The notes below the pieces were generated by a model. That model ran no database searches, was not told the DNA's origin, and saw only the letters and a list, made by a program, of their open reading frames with translations. A program made the translations under genes and the position numbers. A stretch of DNA of 64,000 nucleotides from Metabacillus flavus (GTDB lineage Bacteria > Bacillota > Bacilli > Bacillales > Bacillaceae). The stretch is taken from contig NZ_JAGVRK010000001.1 in the NCBI RefSeq assembly GCF_018283675.1, positions 1,922,001 through 1,986,000 on the forward strand. The letters are read 5' to 3'. Below, in pieces: positions 1-9,229 of the stretch (positions within the stretch are counted from its first letter, which is position 1; every line of letters starts with the position of its first letter).

Positions 1-245
1 TTTCAGCTAAGTCTAATCCTAATTCCGTAGCTGGAGCGCTTGCCGGAGTATTGCGTGAACGCGGAGGCGCTGAGATTCAAGCCATCGGAGCGGGTGCGCT
101 TAATCAGGCGGTTAAAGCCGTAGCAATTGCCAGAGGTTTTGTAGCCCCGAGTGGAGTCGATTTAATTTGTATTCCAGCTTTTACAGATATTCTGATTGAT
201 GGTGAAGAGCGGACTGCGATTAAACTAATTGTAGAACCTCGCTGA
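1..245 (+). CDS. spoVS: Stage V sporulation protein S, 5' end cut by the window
   Basis: The reading frame is already open at base 3 and gives 80 residues that match the highly conserved SpoVS family (usual length 86), so about five or six N-terminal residues lie outside the window. Recognisable parts are SNPNSVAGALAGVLRERG, the GAGALNQAVKAVAIARGF helix and the C-terminal ERTAIKLIVEPR. SpoVS is a small Alba-like protein; in B. subtilis its loss blocks coat assembly and heat-resistance development. An in-frame TTG at 51 is internal, not the start. A large stem-loop follows the stop. Confidence 0.95.
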   Translation, partial: SAKSNPNSVAGALAGVLRERGGAEIQAIGAGALNQAVKAVAIARGFVAPSGVDLICIPAFTDILIDGEERTAIKLIVEPR

Positions 246-256
246 TTTATAAGATG

Positions 257-338
257 GAGGCTGACCGGCCCGGGAAGTCCCCCGCTTGCCCAATTTTTGC
301 GGCAGCGGCAGGGACATGCCCAGGGAGCCGGCAGCCTC
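257..338 (+). other. Long structured stem-loop after spoVS
   Basis: Bases 257-269 (GAGGCTG, A bulge, CCGGC) pair with 327-338 (GCCGG-CAGCCTC). Inside, GTCCC (277-281) pairs with GGGAC (311-315), and CCGC/TGCC (282-290) pairs with GGCAGCGG (301-308). The whole 82-nt segment therefore folds into one long interrupted hairpin. Only a weak U tract (TTATTTT) follows, so it may be a spoVS terminator, a processed 3' end or a leader element of the dipeptidase gene. I do not recognise a named RNA family. Confidence 0.5.
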
Positions 339-366
339 TTATTTTAGCATTCGGAGGAATGGCTGA

Positions 367-1284
367 ATGAAAATTTTTGATGCGCATTGTGATATGCTCC
401 TGAAGCTATGGCTGGATCCCTCAATCAATCCATGGGATGGCAGCGGGCTTCACACGAATTTGGAAAAACTTATTCAATTCAACGCGAAAATTCAATGTCT
501 TGCTATATATATACCTGCAAATCTCCCCGCTGACCAGCAGTTCGGAGCAGCGATGGCACAAATCCGCATACTGTACGAGAAGATTTTAAAGCCGTATCCC
601 CAGTTTAAGCTTTTGACTGCAGGAAAGCAGCAGGACCAGCTGGAAGATGAGGAGATTGGCATCATCCTCTCACTGGAGGGATGCGACTGTATCGGAAACC
701 AGCTGGATCGTGTTTCTTTGCTGCATAAACATGGGGTCAGAATCTATAATCTCACATGGAATTATGCCAATTTGTTTGCTGACGGAGCTTTAGAGAAGAG
801 GAACGCAGGACTCAGCCTGCTCGGGAAGACGTTCGTTGATTCCTTGAACGAACTAAACGCTTGGATTGATGTTTCGCATTTAAGTGAAAGAAGCTTTTGG
901 GATGTCATGGAAGCTGCGGATCATGTCACCGCGACCCATTCGAATGCCTATTCACTGCTTCCTCATCCCCGAAATTTACGTGACAGCCAAATTAAGACGC
1001 TCATTGATCGGGATGCTCCGATCGGAATTACCTTTGTTCCAGACTTTATCAGCAAAGATCCGAGCATCAGCATGCTGTTAAATCATTTAGAACACATTTG
1101 TTCTTTAGGCGGGGAAAAGCACACCGGCCTTGGATCTGATTTCGATGGGATAAGTGATACCGTTCCCGGCCTTAACGGATATGAAGAATATGATAACCTG
1201 CTGAATGAAATATACAAACGCTATTCCGCTGAAGTGGCAGATGGGATTGTTTTTCAGAACTTTGCCGGCCGCATTCCGTTTTAA
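367..1284 (+). CDS. Membrane dipeptidase family protein (peptidase M19)
   Basis: The protein has 305 residues and the M19 (renal-dipeptidase-like) zinc amidohydrolase layout: the FDAHCD metal motif at residues 4-9, a conserved acidic strand SLEGCDC near 115-121, WIDVSHLSE near 166, TATHSN near 188 and GLGSDFDGI near 256. The family hydrolyses dipeptides, including some with D-residues. The start is an ATG 7 bases after GGAGG (353-357). There is no signal peptide, so it should act in the cytoplasm. The conserved C-terminal GxNF-type segment is present as FQNFAG. In related bacilli a dipeptidase gene commonly sits between spoVS and korA. The true substrate cannot be read from sequence. Confidence 0.85.
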   Translation: MKIFDAHCDMLLKLWLDPSINPWDGSGLHTNLEKLIQFNAKIQCLAIYIPANLPADQQFGAAMAQIRILYEKILKPYPQFKLLTAGKQQDQLEDEEIGIILSLEGCDCIGNQLDRVSLLHKHGVRIYNLTWNYANLFADGALEKRNAGLSLLGKTFVDSLNELNAWIDVSHLSERSFWDVMEAADHVTATHSNAYSLLPHPRNLRDSQIKTLIDRDAPIGITFVPDFISKDPSISMLLNHLEHICSLGGEKHTGLGSDFDGISDTVPGLNGYEEYDNLLNEIYKRYSAEVADGIVFQNFAGRIPF

Positions 1285-1398
1285 ATATTCTAAAAAATTA
1301 AAAAACTTATTGTAATATGATGCTAGTCAGTCTAAAATGGGAAGCGTTTACTACATATTTACAAATTGAGGATAAGCTTAATAAAGGGGTGCACGGAA

Positions 1399-3138
1399 AT
1401 GATTAAGCAGCTTTCATGGAAAGTAGGCGGACAGCAGGGGGAAGGAATCGAATCAACAGGTGAGGTTTTTTCCATCGCATTAAATCGGCTCGGCTATTAC
1501 TTATATGGCTACCGGCATTTTTCATCGAGGATTAAAGGGGGCCACACAAACAATAAGATAAGGGTCAGTACATCTCAGGTACGGGCTATTTCAGACGATC
1601 TGGATATATTGGTGGCTTTTGATCAGGAAACGATTGATGTGAACTTCAGCGAGCTTAGAAAAGGCGGCATCGTATTAGCTGATTCAAAATTCAGCCCAGT
1701 GATTCCTGATGAGGAAACCGCTGCACTTTTTGCGATTCCCTTTACGGAACTGGCTGCAGAACTCGGCACATCCTTGATGAAAAATATGGTCGCAATTGGA
1801 GCCACGAGCACCATCCTTGACTTAAATCCGGATGACTTTTATGAGGTGGTGGAGGAAACATACGGACGAAAAGGCCAGAAAATCATTGAAATGAATATGA
1901 ACGCCATTCAAAAAGGTGCTTCCTATTTAAAGCAGGACTTGCAGTATAATCGTACAGATCTTTATCTGGAAAAGACAGACAGAAAAAAAAGGATGTTTAT
2001 GATCGGAAACGATGCGATTGCTCTCGGCGCACTTGCCGGCGGAGCGCGTTTTATGGCTGCTTATCCTATTACTCCTGCTTCCGAAATCATGGAGTATTTA
2101 ATAAAAAAGCTTCCCGCATACGGTGGAGCAGTCATCCAGACGGAGGATGAGATTGCCGCTTGTACGATGTCAATTGGTGCGAATTATGCGGGCGCGCGGA
2201 CATTCACTGCTTCGGCAGGACCTGGTTTGTCTCTCATGATGGAAGCCATTGGTTTATCCGGAATTACAGAAACCCCTTTAGTGATCGTGGATACCCAGAG
2301 GGGAGGTCCAAGTACAGGCCTTCCTACAAAACAAGAGCAATCTGATTTGATGGCGATGATTTACGGGACACATGGTGAGATTCCGAAAATTGTCATGGCG
2401 CCAAGTACGGTACAAGAAGCTTTTTACGATACAGTGGAAGCGTTTAATCTGGCTGAAGAATATCAGTGCCCGGTCATCATCCTGTCGGATCTGCAGCTTT
2501 CTCTTGGCAAACAATCAGTAGAGCCGCTTGAATTCGAGCAGATTCAAATAAGAAGAGGTGCCCTTGCAAATGAAAGCAGTCTTCCTGAAAGAGAGGGGAA
2601 AGGCTACTTTAAACGATATGAAGTTACAGAATCCGGAATATCTCCAAGAGTTCTGCCAGGTATGAAAAATGCTCTCCACCATGTTACAGGTGTTGAACAC
2701 GATGAAACAGGAAAACCATCGGAAGTGGCATCCAATAGGCAAAGCCAAATGGATAAACGCCTTCGTAAAATGGAAGGCCTGCTTTTCCCTAATCCTATTC
2801 ACAAACATGTCAAGCATGCCGAGGCAGATGTTTTGCTCATAGGTTTTAATTCCACAAGGGGCGTCATCGAGGAAGTGATGGAGCGCCTTGAAACAGAAGG
2901 CATCCGCGCTAATCACGCACACATACGCTTAATTCATCCTTTTCCTGCCAATGAGCTTCGTTCTTTAACCGCATCTGCAAAAAAAGTACTGGTGGTCGAA
3001 AACAATGCTACAGGCCAGCTTGCCAATATCATCAAAATGAATGTAGGATGCGCTGATAAAATGGTATCTGTCTTAAAATATGACGGAAACCCATTTCTTC
3101 CCAATGAAGTGTATTTCAAATGCAAGGAGCTGATCTAA
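1399..3138 (+). CDS. korA: 2-oxoacid:ferredoxin oxidoreductase, fused gamma-alpha subunit
   Basis: This is the large subunit of a two-subunit ferredoxin-dependent 2-oxoacid oxidoreductase, 579 residues. An N-terminal gamma-type domain (GGQQGEGIESTG, about 1-190) is fused to an alpha-type pyrophosphate-binding domain (AAYPITPASEIMEYL near 220; TASAGPGLSLMMEAIG near 275; TQRGGPSTGLPTK near 305) and a C-terminal transketolase-C-like domain (NNATGQLANII). The enzyme decarboxylates a 2-oxoacid, probably 2-oxoglutarate, to the acyl-CoA while reducing ferredoxin. I chose ATG 1399, behind AAGGGGTG, over an upstream TTG at 1366 that lacks a ribosome site. Its stop overlaps the korB start by one base. 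Confidence 0.92.
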   Translation: MIKQLSWKVGGQQGEGIESTGEVFSIALNRLGYYLYGYRHFSSRIKGGHTNNKIRVSTSQVRAISDDLDILVAFDQETIDVNFSELRKGGIVLADSKFSPVIPDEETAALFAIPFTELAAELGTSLMKNMVAIGATSTILDLNPDDFYEVVEETYGRKGQKIIEMNMNAIQKGASYLKQDLQYNRTDLYLEKTDRKKRMFMIGNDAIALGALAGGARFMAAYPITPASEIMEYLIKKLPAYGGAVIQTEDEIAACTMSIGANYAGARTFTASAGPGLSLMMEAIGLSGITETPLVIVDTQRGGPSTGLPTKQEQSDLMAMIYGTHGEIPKIVMAPSTVQEAFYDTVEAFNLAEEYQCPVIILSDLQLSLGKQSVEPLEFEQIQIRRGALANESSLPEREGKGYFKRYEVTESGISPRVLPGMKNALHHVTGVEHDETGKPSEVASNRQSQMDKRLRKMEGLLFPNPIHKHVKHAEADVLLIGFNSTRGVIEEVMERLETEGIRANHAHIRLIHPFPANELRSLTASAKKVLVVENNATGQLANIIKMNVGCADKMVSVLKYDGNPFLPNEVYFKCKELI

Positions 3139-4004
3139 TGGCAACCTTTAAAGATTTTCGAAATGATGTTAAACCAAATTGGTGCCCGGGATGCGGGGAT
3201 TTCTCTGTACAGGCTGCCATTCAAAGGGCGGCGGCTAATACAGGTCTTGAGCCTGATCAGCTTGCAGTTGTATCGGGAATCGGATGTTCAGGGCGGATTT
3301 CCGGTTATATTAATTCGTTTGGTTTTCATGGAATTCATGGGCGCTCACTGCCGATTGCCCAGGGAGTGAAAATGGCGAACCGCGATCTGACAGTCATAGC
3401 CTCCGGCGGTGACGGGGACGGATTTGCAATCGGAATGGGACATACCATCCATGCTATTCGCAGAAATATCGATATAACCTATATAGTTATGGATAATCAG
3501 ATTTATGGTCTGACAAAGGGGCAGACCTCTCCGCGAAGCGAAGCTGGCTTTGTAACGAAAAGCACCCCTAACGGATCCGTCGAATCCGCCCTGTCTGTCA
3601 TAGAACTTGCGCTTACAGCAGGGGCAACGTTTGTAGCACAGAGTTTTTCAACTGATTTGAAGGATTTAACATCGCTGATTGAACAGGGGATACAGCATAA
3701 AGGATTCTCGTTCATTAATGTATTCAGCCCCTGTGTAACATACAATAAAGTGAACACATATGATTGGTTTAAAGAGAATTTAACGAAATTGAACACAATC
3801 GAAACCTATGATCCCTCAAATAGAATTTCTGCGATGCAGACAGTTATGGAGTATAACGGGCTCGTCACCGGGCTGATCTATCAGGATAAGAACAGAGCCT
3901 CTTATCAGGAGATGATTCAAGGGTACAGCAAACAGCCGCTGTCCAAAGCTGATTTAGAAATAACTGAAGCTCAATTTGAGCAGCTGACAGCAGAATTTAT
4001 GTGA
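3138..4004 (+). CDS. korB: 2-oxoacid:ferredoxin oxidoreductase, beta subunit
   Basis: The 288-residue protein is the thiamine-diphosphate-binding partner of KorA. It shows WCPGCGDFS near residue 14 (cluster/cofactor-binding cysteines), GIGCSGR, and the ThDP motif GGDGDGFAIGMGH continuing to MDNQIYGLTKGQTSPRS. A CVTYN segment supplies a further conserved cysteine. The start ATG overlaps the korA stop (TAATG), so translation is probably coupled. The AAGGAGC ribosome site lies inside the end of korA. A terminator follows directly. Confidence 0.93.
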   Translation: MATFKDFRNDVKPNWCPGCGDFSVQAAIQRAAANTGLEPDQLAVVSGIGCSGRISGYINSFGFHGIHGRSLPIAQGVKMANRDLTVIASGGDGDGFAIGMGHTIHAIRRNIDITYIVMDNQIYGLTKGQTSPRSEAGFVTKSTPNGSVESALSVIELALTAGATFVAQSFSTDLKDLTSLIEQGIQHKGFSFINVFSPCVTYNKVNTYDWFKENLTKLNTIETYDPSNRISAMQTVMEYNGLVTGLIYQDKNRASYQEMIQGYSKQPLSKADLEITEAQFEQLTAEFM

Positions 4005-4005
4005 A

Positions 4006-4033
4006 AGGCGTCTTTTAAGGCGCTATTTTTTTT
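4006..4033 (+). terminator. Terminator after korB
   Basis: GCGTC (4008-4012) pairs with GGCGC (4019-4023) around TTTTAA and is followed by TATTTTTTTT. The stem is short, but the U tract is long. Confidence 0.6.
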
Positions 4034-4173
4034 GAAGTTTAAAAAAATCCTGAAAATTTCATATGGTGTGTTCAAGTGTCCATATGGAGCGGACTGGCAT
4101 CTTTACTTCTCCTCGACTGTAATGATAGAATTTCAATGTAGTCATAGTTTCATTGAACGGGAGAGTGTTCATC

Positions 4174-5214
4174 ATGAACGGAAAAATGAAAGCGCTTGTA
4201 AAGCACCATGAAGGCTATGGAGCACAGCTGCAAATGGTTGATATTCCTAAAATAAAAGAAGACGAAGTCCTTATAAAAGTAAAAGCAACCTCAATCTGCG
4301 GAACTGATGTTCACATTTATACGTGGGATCAGTGGTCGCAAAGCCGTGTAAAACCGCCTTATGTATTTGGCCACGAGTTCTCCGGAGAAGTCATTGAGGT
4401 CGGAAGCAAAGTAACCAGTGTAGCTGAGGGTGACCACGTATCTGCTGAAACGCATTTAGTATGCGGCCAATGTCCGCAATGTTTAACCGGCAATGCCCAT
4501 ATATGCAAAGATACAAAAATTATTGGGGTGGATACGAATGGCTGTTTCGCAGAATACGTAGCCCTTCCAGCCTCTAATCTTTGGAAAAACCCGAAGGACA
4601 TGCCTTGGGATGTCGCATCCATCCAGGAGCCGATGGGCAATGCCGTCCATACTGTTCTTTCTGGTGATACAGCAGGCAAAACCGTTGCCATTATAGGATG
4701 CGGACCGATTGGCATTATGGCAGCAGGGGTAGCAAAAGCAGCGGGAGCATCACAGGTTATTGCTTTAGATCTAAACAACTACCGTCTCGAACTCGCTGCT
4801 GCAATGGGAGCGACGACAATCATTAACTCAGGGGAAACCGACCCTTTGCAAAAAATTCTTGATCTGACGAACGGGAATGGAGTGGATGTTGTCTGCGAAA
4901 TGTCAGGTCATCCAGTTGCGATGGACCAAGGCTTTAAAATGGTTACAAACGGAGGGCGCATCTCTATTTTAAGTTTGCCTGTTCAGCCTGTGCAGATTGA
5001 CGTAACGAATGATATTGTATTTAAAGGAATAACGGTGAAGGGAATTACCGGCCGGAAGATGTACGAAACGTGGCAGCAGGTTTCAAGTCTGCTAAAATCC
5101 GGTCAGGTAGACGTAGAGCCGATGATTACTCATCATCTGAAGCTTGAAGATTTTGAAGAAGGCTTTGAACTAATGATCCAGGGGAAATGCGGGAAAGTCG
5201 TATTGCATCCATAA
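4174..5214 (+). CDS. tdh: L-threonine 3-dehydrogenase
   Basis: This zinc-dependent medium-chain alcohol dehydrogenase of 346 residues oxidises threonine to 2-amino-3-ketobutyrate with NAD+. The catalytic zinc site is in SICGTDVHIYTWDQW (about 37-51) and GHEFSGEV (about 66-73). The four structural-zinc cysteines lie in CGQCPQCLTGNAHIC. The Rossmann glycines are IIGCGPIGIMAAG. ATG 4174 sits 9 bases after CGGGAGA; the TTG at 4153 has no ribosome site. The next gene, kbl, catalyses the following step 16 bases downstream, so the two form a threonine-degradation operon. Confidence 0.95.
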   Translation: MNGKMKALVKHHEGYGAQLQMVDIPKIKEDEVLIKVKATSICGTDVHIYTWDQWSQSRVKPPYVFGHEFSGEVIEVGSKVTSVAEGDHVSAETHLVCGQCPQCLTGNAHICKDTKIIGVDTNGCFAEYVALPASNLWKNPKDMPWDVASIQEPMGNAVHTVLSGDTAGKTVAIIGCGPIGIMAAGVAKAAGASQVIALDLNNYRLELAAAMGATTIINSGETDPLQKILDLTNGNGVDVVCEMSGHPVAMDQGFKMVTNGGRISILSLPVQPVQIDVTNDIVFKGITVKGITGRKMYETWQQVSSLLKSGQVDVEPMITHHLKLEDFEEGFELMIQGKCGKVVLHP

Positions 5215-5233
5215 TTTTTGAGGAGGGTTTTTA

Positions 5234-6409
5234 ATGAAAGGTTTTGAATATTTGCAAGAAGAACTTGATCAAATGAAAGAACAGGGAACGTTCCGTAAAC
5301 TCGTACCGCTCGAATCTGAGCAGGGCTCTAAAGTGGTTATTGACGGCAGGGAAGTGATTCAGCTCTCCTCCAACAACTACCTTGGTCTTACTTCCCATCC
5401 AAGGCTTCGTAAAGCAGCCATTGAAGCAACTGAAAAATACGGGGCTGGAACAGGCTCCGTCCGAACCATTGCCGGTACGTTTTCCATGCATGAAGAGCTG
5501 GAGAGAAACCTCGCAAAATTTAAGCATACAGAAGCATCACTTGTTTTCCAATCCGGTTTTACTACGAATCAGGGTGTACTGTCATCCATTCTAACAAGTG
5601 AAGATGTTGTCATTTCGGACGCTTTAAACCACGCATCCATTATAGATGGAATCCGTCTGACCAAGGCAGCCCGCAAAGTATACAAGCATGTCGATATGGA
5701 GGATCTTGAACGTGCGCTAAAAGAATGTTCGGATTACCGTGTCCGTCTCATTGTAACGGATGGTGTATTTTCGATGGACGGCAATATCGCTCCGCTTCCT
5801 CAAATCGTTGAACTCGCAGAAAAATATGATGCGCTGATCATGGTTGATGACGCACATGCTTCAGGCGTCCTTGGAGAAAATGGAAGAGGGACCGTTAATC
5901 ACTTTGGATTAGATGGACGCGTTCATATTCAGGTGGGCACACTTAGTAAAGCGATCGGTGTTCTCGGAGGGTATGTAGCAAGCACCCAGACGCTTATTGA
6001 TTACTTGATTCATAAAGGCCGTCCATTTTTGTTCAGTACATCGCATCCGCCTGCTGTGACAGCAGCCTGCATCGAAGCAATCAATGTTCTTCTTGAAGAA
6101 CCGGAACTCATTGAAAAACTTTGGGATAATGCAAAGTTCTTTAAAGATGGTTTAACTAAACTCGGCTTTGACACAGGGAAAAGCGAAACTCCGGTTACCC
6201 CCGTTATTGTCGGAGACGAAAAAAAATGTCATCAGTTTTCTGATAAACTTCTTGAATACGGTGTATTTGCACAGGGTATTGCCTTTCCGACCGTTTCAAA
6301 AGGCCAGGCCCGTGTAAGGACGATCGTAACGGCTCAGCATTCAAAAGAAGAGCTTCAAGAAGCTTTGAATCTCTTTGAAAAAGCGGCAAAAGAATTGAAC
6401 ATTCTTTAA
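5234..6409 (+). CDS. kbl: Glycine C-acetyltransferase (2-amino-3-ketobutyrate CoA ligase)
   Basis: A PLP-dependent alpha-oxoamine synthase of 391 residues. It splits 2-amino-3-ketobutyrate with CoA into glycine and acetyl-CoA. Family features are [15 protein letters not shown] (about 38), [13 protein letters not shown] (about 73), the cofactor aspartate in [11 protein letters not shown] (about 205) and the Schiff-base lysine in [12 protein letters not shown] (about 237-248). The ribosome site GGAGGG precedes the ATG. Because tdh lies immediately upstream, the kbl assignment is preferred over 8-amino-7-oxononanoate synthase (BioF), a close paralogue. Confidence 0.93.
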   Translation: MKGFEYLQEELDQMKEQGTFRKLVPLESEQGSKVVIDGREVIQLSSNNYLGLTSHPRLRKAAIEATEKYGAGTGSVRTIAGTFSMHEELERNLAKFKHTEASLVFQSGFTTNQGVLSSILTSEDVVISDALNHASIIDGIRLTKAARKVYKHVDMEDLERALKECSDYRVRLIVTDGVFSMDGNIAPLPQIVELAEKYDALIMVDDAHASGVLGENGRGTVNHFGLDGRVHIQVGTLSKAIGVLGGYVASTQTLIDYLIHKGRPFLFSTSHPPAVTAACIEAINVLLEEPELIEKLWDNAKFFKDGLTKLGFDTGKSETPVTPVIVGDEKKCHQFSDKLLEYGVFAQGIAFPTVSKGQARVRTIVTAQHSKEELQEALNLFEKAAKELNIL

Positions 6410-6411
6410 GT

Positions 6412-6440
6412 GGGAGAGAGGAGCGATCCTCTCTTTTTTT
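6412..6440 (+). terminator. Terminator after kbl
   Basis: GAGAGGA (6416-6422) pairs with TCCTCTC (6427-6433) around GCGA and is followed by seven T residues. Confidence 0.85.
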
Positions 6441-6573
6441 CTGTATTTAAAGCGGCATCTATTGTATGCAAGTCTGATAGAAGTTATACTTTAGTATTGA
6501 TAACTTGTTTTTAATGTAATCAGTCGTTGGCTGATACAACAGATAAAAGCGGTATTTGAAAGGAGCACTCTCC

Positions 6574-8103
6574 ATGAACGAAAAACAGCGTGAAGAAAAT
6601 AACCAGGTTACTCCTGAAACGAACAAAACAGAAAAAGACTACAGCAAATATTTTCAAGCTGTCTATATGCCTCCGTCCTTGAAAGATGCAAAAAAACGGG
6701 GCAAAGAAGACATTCAATATAAAAACGATTTTTCGATCTCCGAAGAGTTCAGAGGGATGGGAAGCGGAAAAAAATTTTATATCCGTACATACGGCTGCCA
6801 AATGAATGAGCATGATACAGAAGTGATGGCGGGAATATTTACTGCGCTCGGATATGAAGCGACAAATTCCACTGAGGATGCAGACGTTATTCTCCTTAAT
6901 ACTTGTGCCATCCGAGAAAACGCTGAAAATAAAGTGTTCGGCGAAATCGGGCATTTAAAGCCTTTGAAGCTGAATAAACCAGGCCTGCTCGTTGGAGTAT
7001 GCGGATGTATGTCCCAAGAGGAATCCGTCGTAAATAAAATACTGCAAAAGCATCCTCACATCGATATGATTTTCGGAACGCATAATATCCACCGTCTTCC
7101 TCACATTCTGAAGGACGCGTATATGTCCAAAGAAATGGTCATTGAGGTTTGGTCAAAAGAAGGTGATGTAATCGAAAACCTTCCGAGAGTCAGGAAAGGC
7201 GCCATTAAGGGGTGGGTGAACATTATGTACGGCTGTGATAAGTTCTGCACCTACTGTATCGTTCCTTATACACGCGGAAAAGAACGGAGCCGCCGTCCTG
7301 AGGAAATTATCCAGGAAGTTCGCCAGCTTGCAGCACAGGGCTATAAAGAAATTACGCTCCTTGGACAAAATGTCAATGCATATGGTAAAGACTTTTCGGA
7401 CCTGGATTACGGGCTTGGCGATTTAATGGATGAACTTCATAAAATCGATATCCCGAGAATCCGCTTTACAACAAGCCATCCGCGTGACTTTGATGACAGG
7501 CTGATTGAAGTTCTTGCAAAAGGCGGAAATCTTCTGGATCATATTCATTTGCCTATCCAGTCCGGAAGCTCAGATGTACTGAAGCTCATGGCCCGCAAAT
7601 ATACTCGCGAGCACTATATAGATCTAGTGAAAAAGATTAAAACAGCCATGCCAAATGCAACCTTAACAACAGACATCATTGTCGGTTTTCCAAATGAAAC
7701 CGAGGAACAGTTTGAAGAAACACTGTCCATCTATAGAGAAATCCAGTTTGATGCGGCCTACACTTATATCTATTCTCCACGGGAAGGCACACCTGCTGCT
7801 AAGATGCAGGATAATGTTCCGATGCGTGTGAAAAAAGAACGTCTTCAGCGTCTGAATAACCTTGTAAATGAAATTTCTGCCAAGAAAATGCAGGAATATG
7901 AGGGACATGTTGTCGAAGTATTAGTTGAAGGGGAAAGCAAAAATAACCCTGATGTATTAGCCGGCTACACAGAAAAAAGCAAGCTCGTCAACTTCCGTGG
8001 ACCTAGAGAAATCATTGGCCAAATCGTAAAAGTAAAAGTTACGAAAGCTAAAACATGGTCGCTGGACGGGGAGATGGCAGAAGAAGCTATAGAGGTGAAC
8101 TGA
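6574..8103 (+). CDS. miaB: tRNA-2-methylthio-N6-dimethylallyladenosine synthase
   Basis: A radical-SAM methylthiotransferase of 509 residues that adds the methylthio group to i6A37 of tRNAs. The order is a Bacillus-type N-terminal extension (about 1-65), a UPF0004 domain with cluster cysteines in TYGCQMN (about 73), NTCAIRE (about 110) and [10 protein letters not shown] (about 144), the radical SAM motif CDKFCTYC (about 221-228), and a C-terminal TRAM RNA-binding domain. ATG 6574 follows AAAGGAG; a TTG at 6556 is upstream of that site and unlikely. The MiaA that makes its substrate is encoded at 14.9 kb. Confidence 0.95.
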   Translation: MNEKQREENNQVTPETNKTEKDYSKYFQAVYMPPSLKDAKKRGKEDIQYKNDFSISEEFRGMGSGKKFYIRTYGCQMNEHDTEVMAGIFTALGYEATNSTEDADVILLNTCAIRENAENKVFGEIGHLKPLKLNKPGLLVGVCGCMSQEESVVNKILQKHPHIDMIFGTHNIHRLPHILKDAYMSKEMVIEVWSKEGDVIENLPRVRKGAIKGWVNIMYGCDKFCTYCIVPYTRGKERSRRPEEIIQEVRQLAAQGYKEITLLGQNVNAYGKDFSDLDYGLGDLMDELHKIDIPRIRFTTSHPRDFDDRLIEVLAKGGNLLDHIHLPIQSGSSDVLKLMARKYTREHYIDLVKKIKTAMPNATLTTDIIVGFPNETEEQFEETLSIYREIQFDAAYTYIYSPREGTPAAKMQDNVPMRVKKERLQRLNNLVNEISAKKMQEYEGHVVEVLVEGESKNNPDVLAGYTEKSKLVNFRGPREIIGQIVKVKVTKAKTWSLDGEMAEEAIEVN

Positions 8104-8105
8104 GG

Positions 8106-8534
8106 ATGACACGTTATTCAAAGGATGACATTGTGGCCCGTGCTAAGGAACTTGCGCAAATGATTTCAGAAACAGAGGAAGTCGACTTTTTCAAAAGAGC
8201 CGAAGCGCAGCTCAATGAAAATGAAAAAGTGCGCAGTATGATTGCAAGCATTAAAAGTCTGCAAAAACAAGCGGTCAATTTCCAGCACTACGGTAAAACT
8301 GAAGCGCTGAAGCAAATTGAAGATAAGATCGACAGCATTCAGGAAGAACTGGACCAGCTGCCAATCATCCAGGAATTCCAGGATTCACAAATTGAGGTTA
8401 ATGATCTGCTTCAGCTTGTGGCTAATACCATTTCCAATCAGGTAACTGATAAAATCATTGAAAGCACAGAAGGTGACCTGCTGACGGGCGAAACAGGATC
8501 CAAGCTTAAAAACAGTCCGGGCGGAAGCTGCTGA
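8106..8534 (+). CDS. ricA: RicA, subunit of the RicAFT (YmcA-YlbF-YaaT) complex
   Basis: A 142-residue alpha-helical protein of the YmcA/YlbF family. It starts two bases after the miaB stop, as in B. subtilis, so the pair is an operon. Known role: with YlbF (RicF) and YaaT (RicT) it forms an iron-sulfur complex that promotes RNase Y-dependent mRNA maturation and is needed for competence, sporulation and biofilm formation. The C-terminal GGSC tail, with its single cysteine, matches the end of the B. subtilis protein and is consistent with cluster binding. ATG 8106 is preferred over upstream in-frame codons inside miaB. Confidence 0.88.
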   Translation: MTRYSKDDIVARAKELAQMISETEEVDFFKRAEAQLNENEKVRSMIASIKSLQKQAVNFQHYGKTEALKQIEDKIDSIQEELDQLPIIQEFQDSQIEVNDLLQLVANTISNQVTDKIIESTEGDLLTGETGSKLKNSPGGSC

Positions 8535-8551
8535 ATGTAATGATTTGAGAA

Positions 8552-8580
8552 AGACTGCCGTGAGAACCGGCAGTCTTTTT
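8552..8580 (+). terminator. Terminator after ricA
   Basis: AGACTGCCG pairs with CGGCAGTCT around TGAGAAC, followed by TTTTT. Confidence 0.88.
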
Positions 8581-8716
8581 GTGCTTTTCTGAAATGTGGT
8601 TCCATTTTGCAAGTTAAATCATCAAAATCTATTAAAGAACGGTTTGGTTGAAGGTGCATACAATATCTGAAGATGGCATAAGCGTTCACAGCTATTAAAA
8701 GGGAGTTTGAAATCTC

Positions 8717-8842
8717 TAATTGCCGGCGGACTGAAAGTAATTGCTGACAAATTGAAGATAATTGCTGATTAATCGGAGGTAATTGCTGACTAATCGGAGG
8801 TAATTGCTGATAAACCAAAGATAATTGCTGACTATATACAAT
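8717..8842. repeat. Tandem array of six 21-bp units
   Basis: Six consecutive 21-bp units begin at 8717, 8738, 8759, 8780, 8801 and 8822. Each starts TAATTGC(C/T)G; the third and fourth units are almost identical (ending TAATCGGAGG). Read on the minus strand, a unit encodes the heptad PPISQQL or variants. The array sits in a 695-bp stretch between ricA and cotE that holds no convincing gene. Similar heptad-coding arrays occur between genes in many Bacillus genomes as far as I recall; no function is known to me. Confidence 0.85.
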
Positions 8843-8959
8843 AAAATGATCATCAACTATTCCGTCACCCACCAAGCTGGATCCTATTCCAATCACAAGC
8901 ATAAACAAGCGCCCTATGCTTTAAAAGCTATACATATCTAAGTTCCCTGCACTAAGTTT

Positions 8960-9072
8960 TGCTATCCAGCTGCGGCGGCTAACTCTTCGGCCGCTTCACT
9001 GGCCCTGTCAAAGTTCGACTTTGTCAGTTCCAGCTCCACCGTCTCTCACAACTAAACAGCCGCTTCCGCTTT
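8960..9072. other. Hairpin-rich intergenic segment upstream of cotE
   Basis: The segment has several nested inverted repeats, including CAAAGT-TCG-ACTTTG (near 9010-9024), flanked by CTGG...CCAG, and GCGGC...GCCGC around CTCTTCG. It does not code convincingly in any frame. It may be a decayed member of the dispersed palindromic repeats found elsewhere in the window, but I cannot align it to them with confidence. Confidence 0.35.
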
Positions 9073-9081
9073 AAAAAAAAG

Positions 9082-9110
9082 GCACATTTTTTTGGGCTCA
9101 TGCATACATA
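9082..9110 (+). promoter_or_regulatory. Candidate sporulation (SigE/SigK) promoter of cotE
   Basis: A CATACATA -10-like element (9103-9110) is preceded, about 13 bases upstream, by GCACATTT (9082-9089), which resembles mother-cell sigma factor -35 sequences. cotE of B. subtilis has SigE and SigK promoters. The assignment rests on consensus matching alone. Confidence 0.4.
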
Positions 9111-9229
9111 TGAAATAGGAACGTCATGGACTAAGCAGACCGTGTCTGCGGGTTCGTGTAATTCAAAGTACTATCAATATTAGCCCAGCATACGATGGAA
9201 CGAATATTGATTGAGGAGGGTATGCTTGA

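Noticed and set aside
8717-8842. CRISPR array
   Set aside because: The units are directly adjacent without unique spacers, and no cas genes are present.
8438-8908. A 156-residue minus-strand frame with QQLPPIS heptads
   Set aside because: It overlaps the ricA 3' end and terminator, has no ribosome site, and its regularity comes from the 21-bp tandem array. I list the repeat and not a protein.
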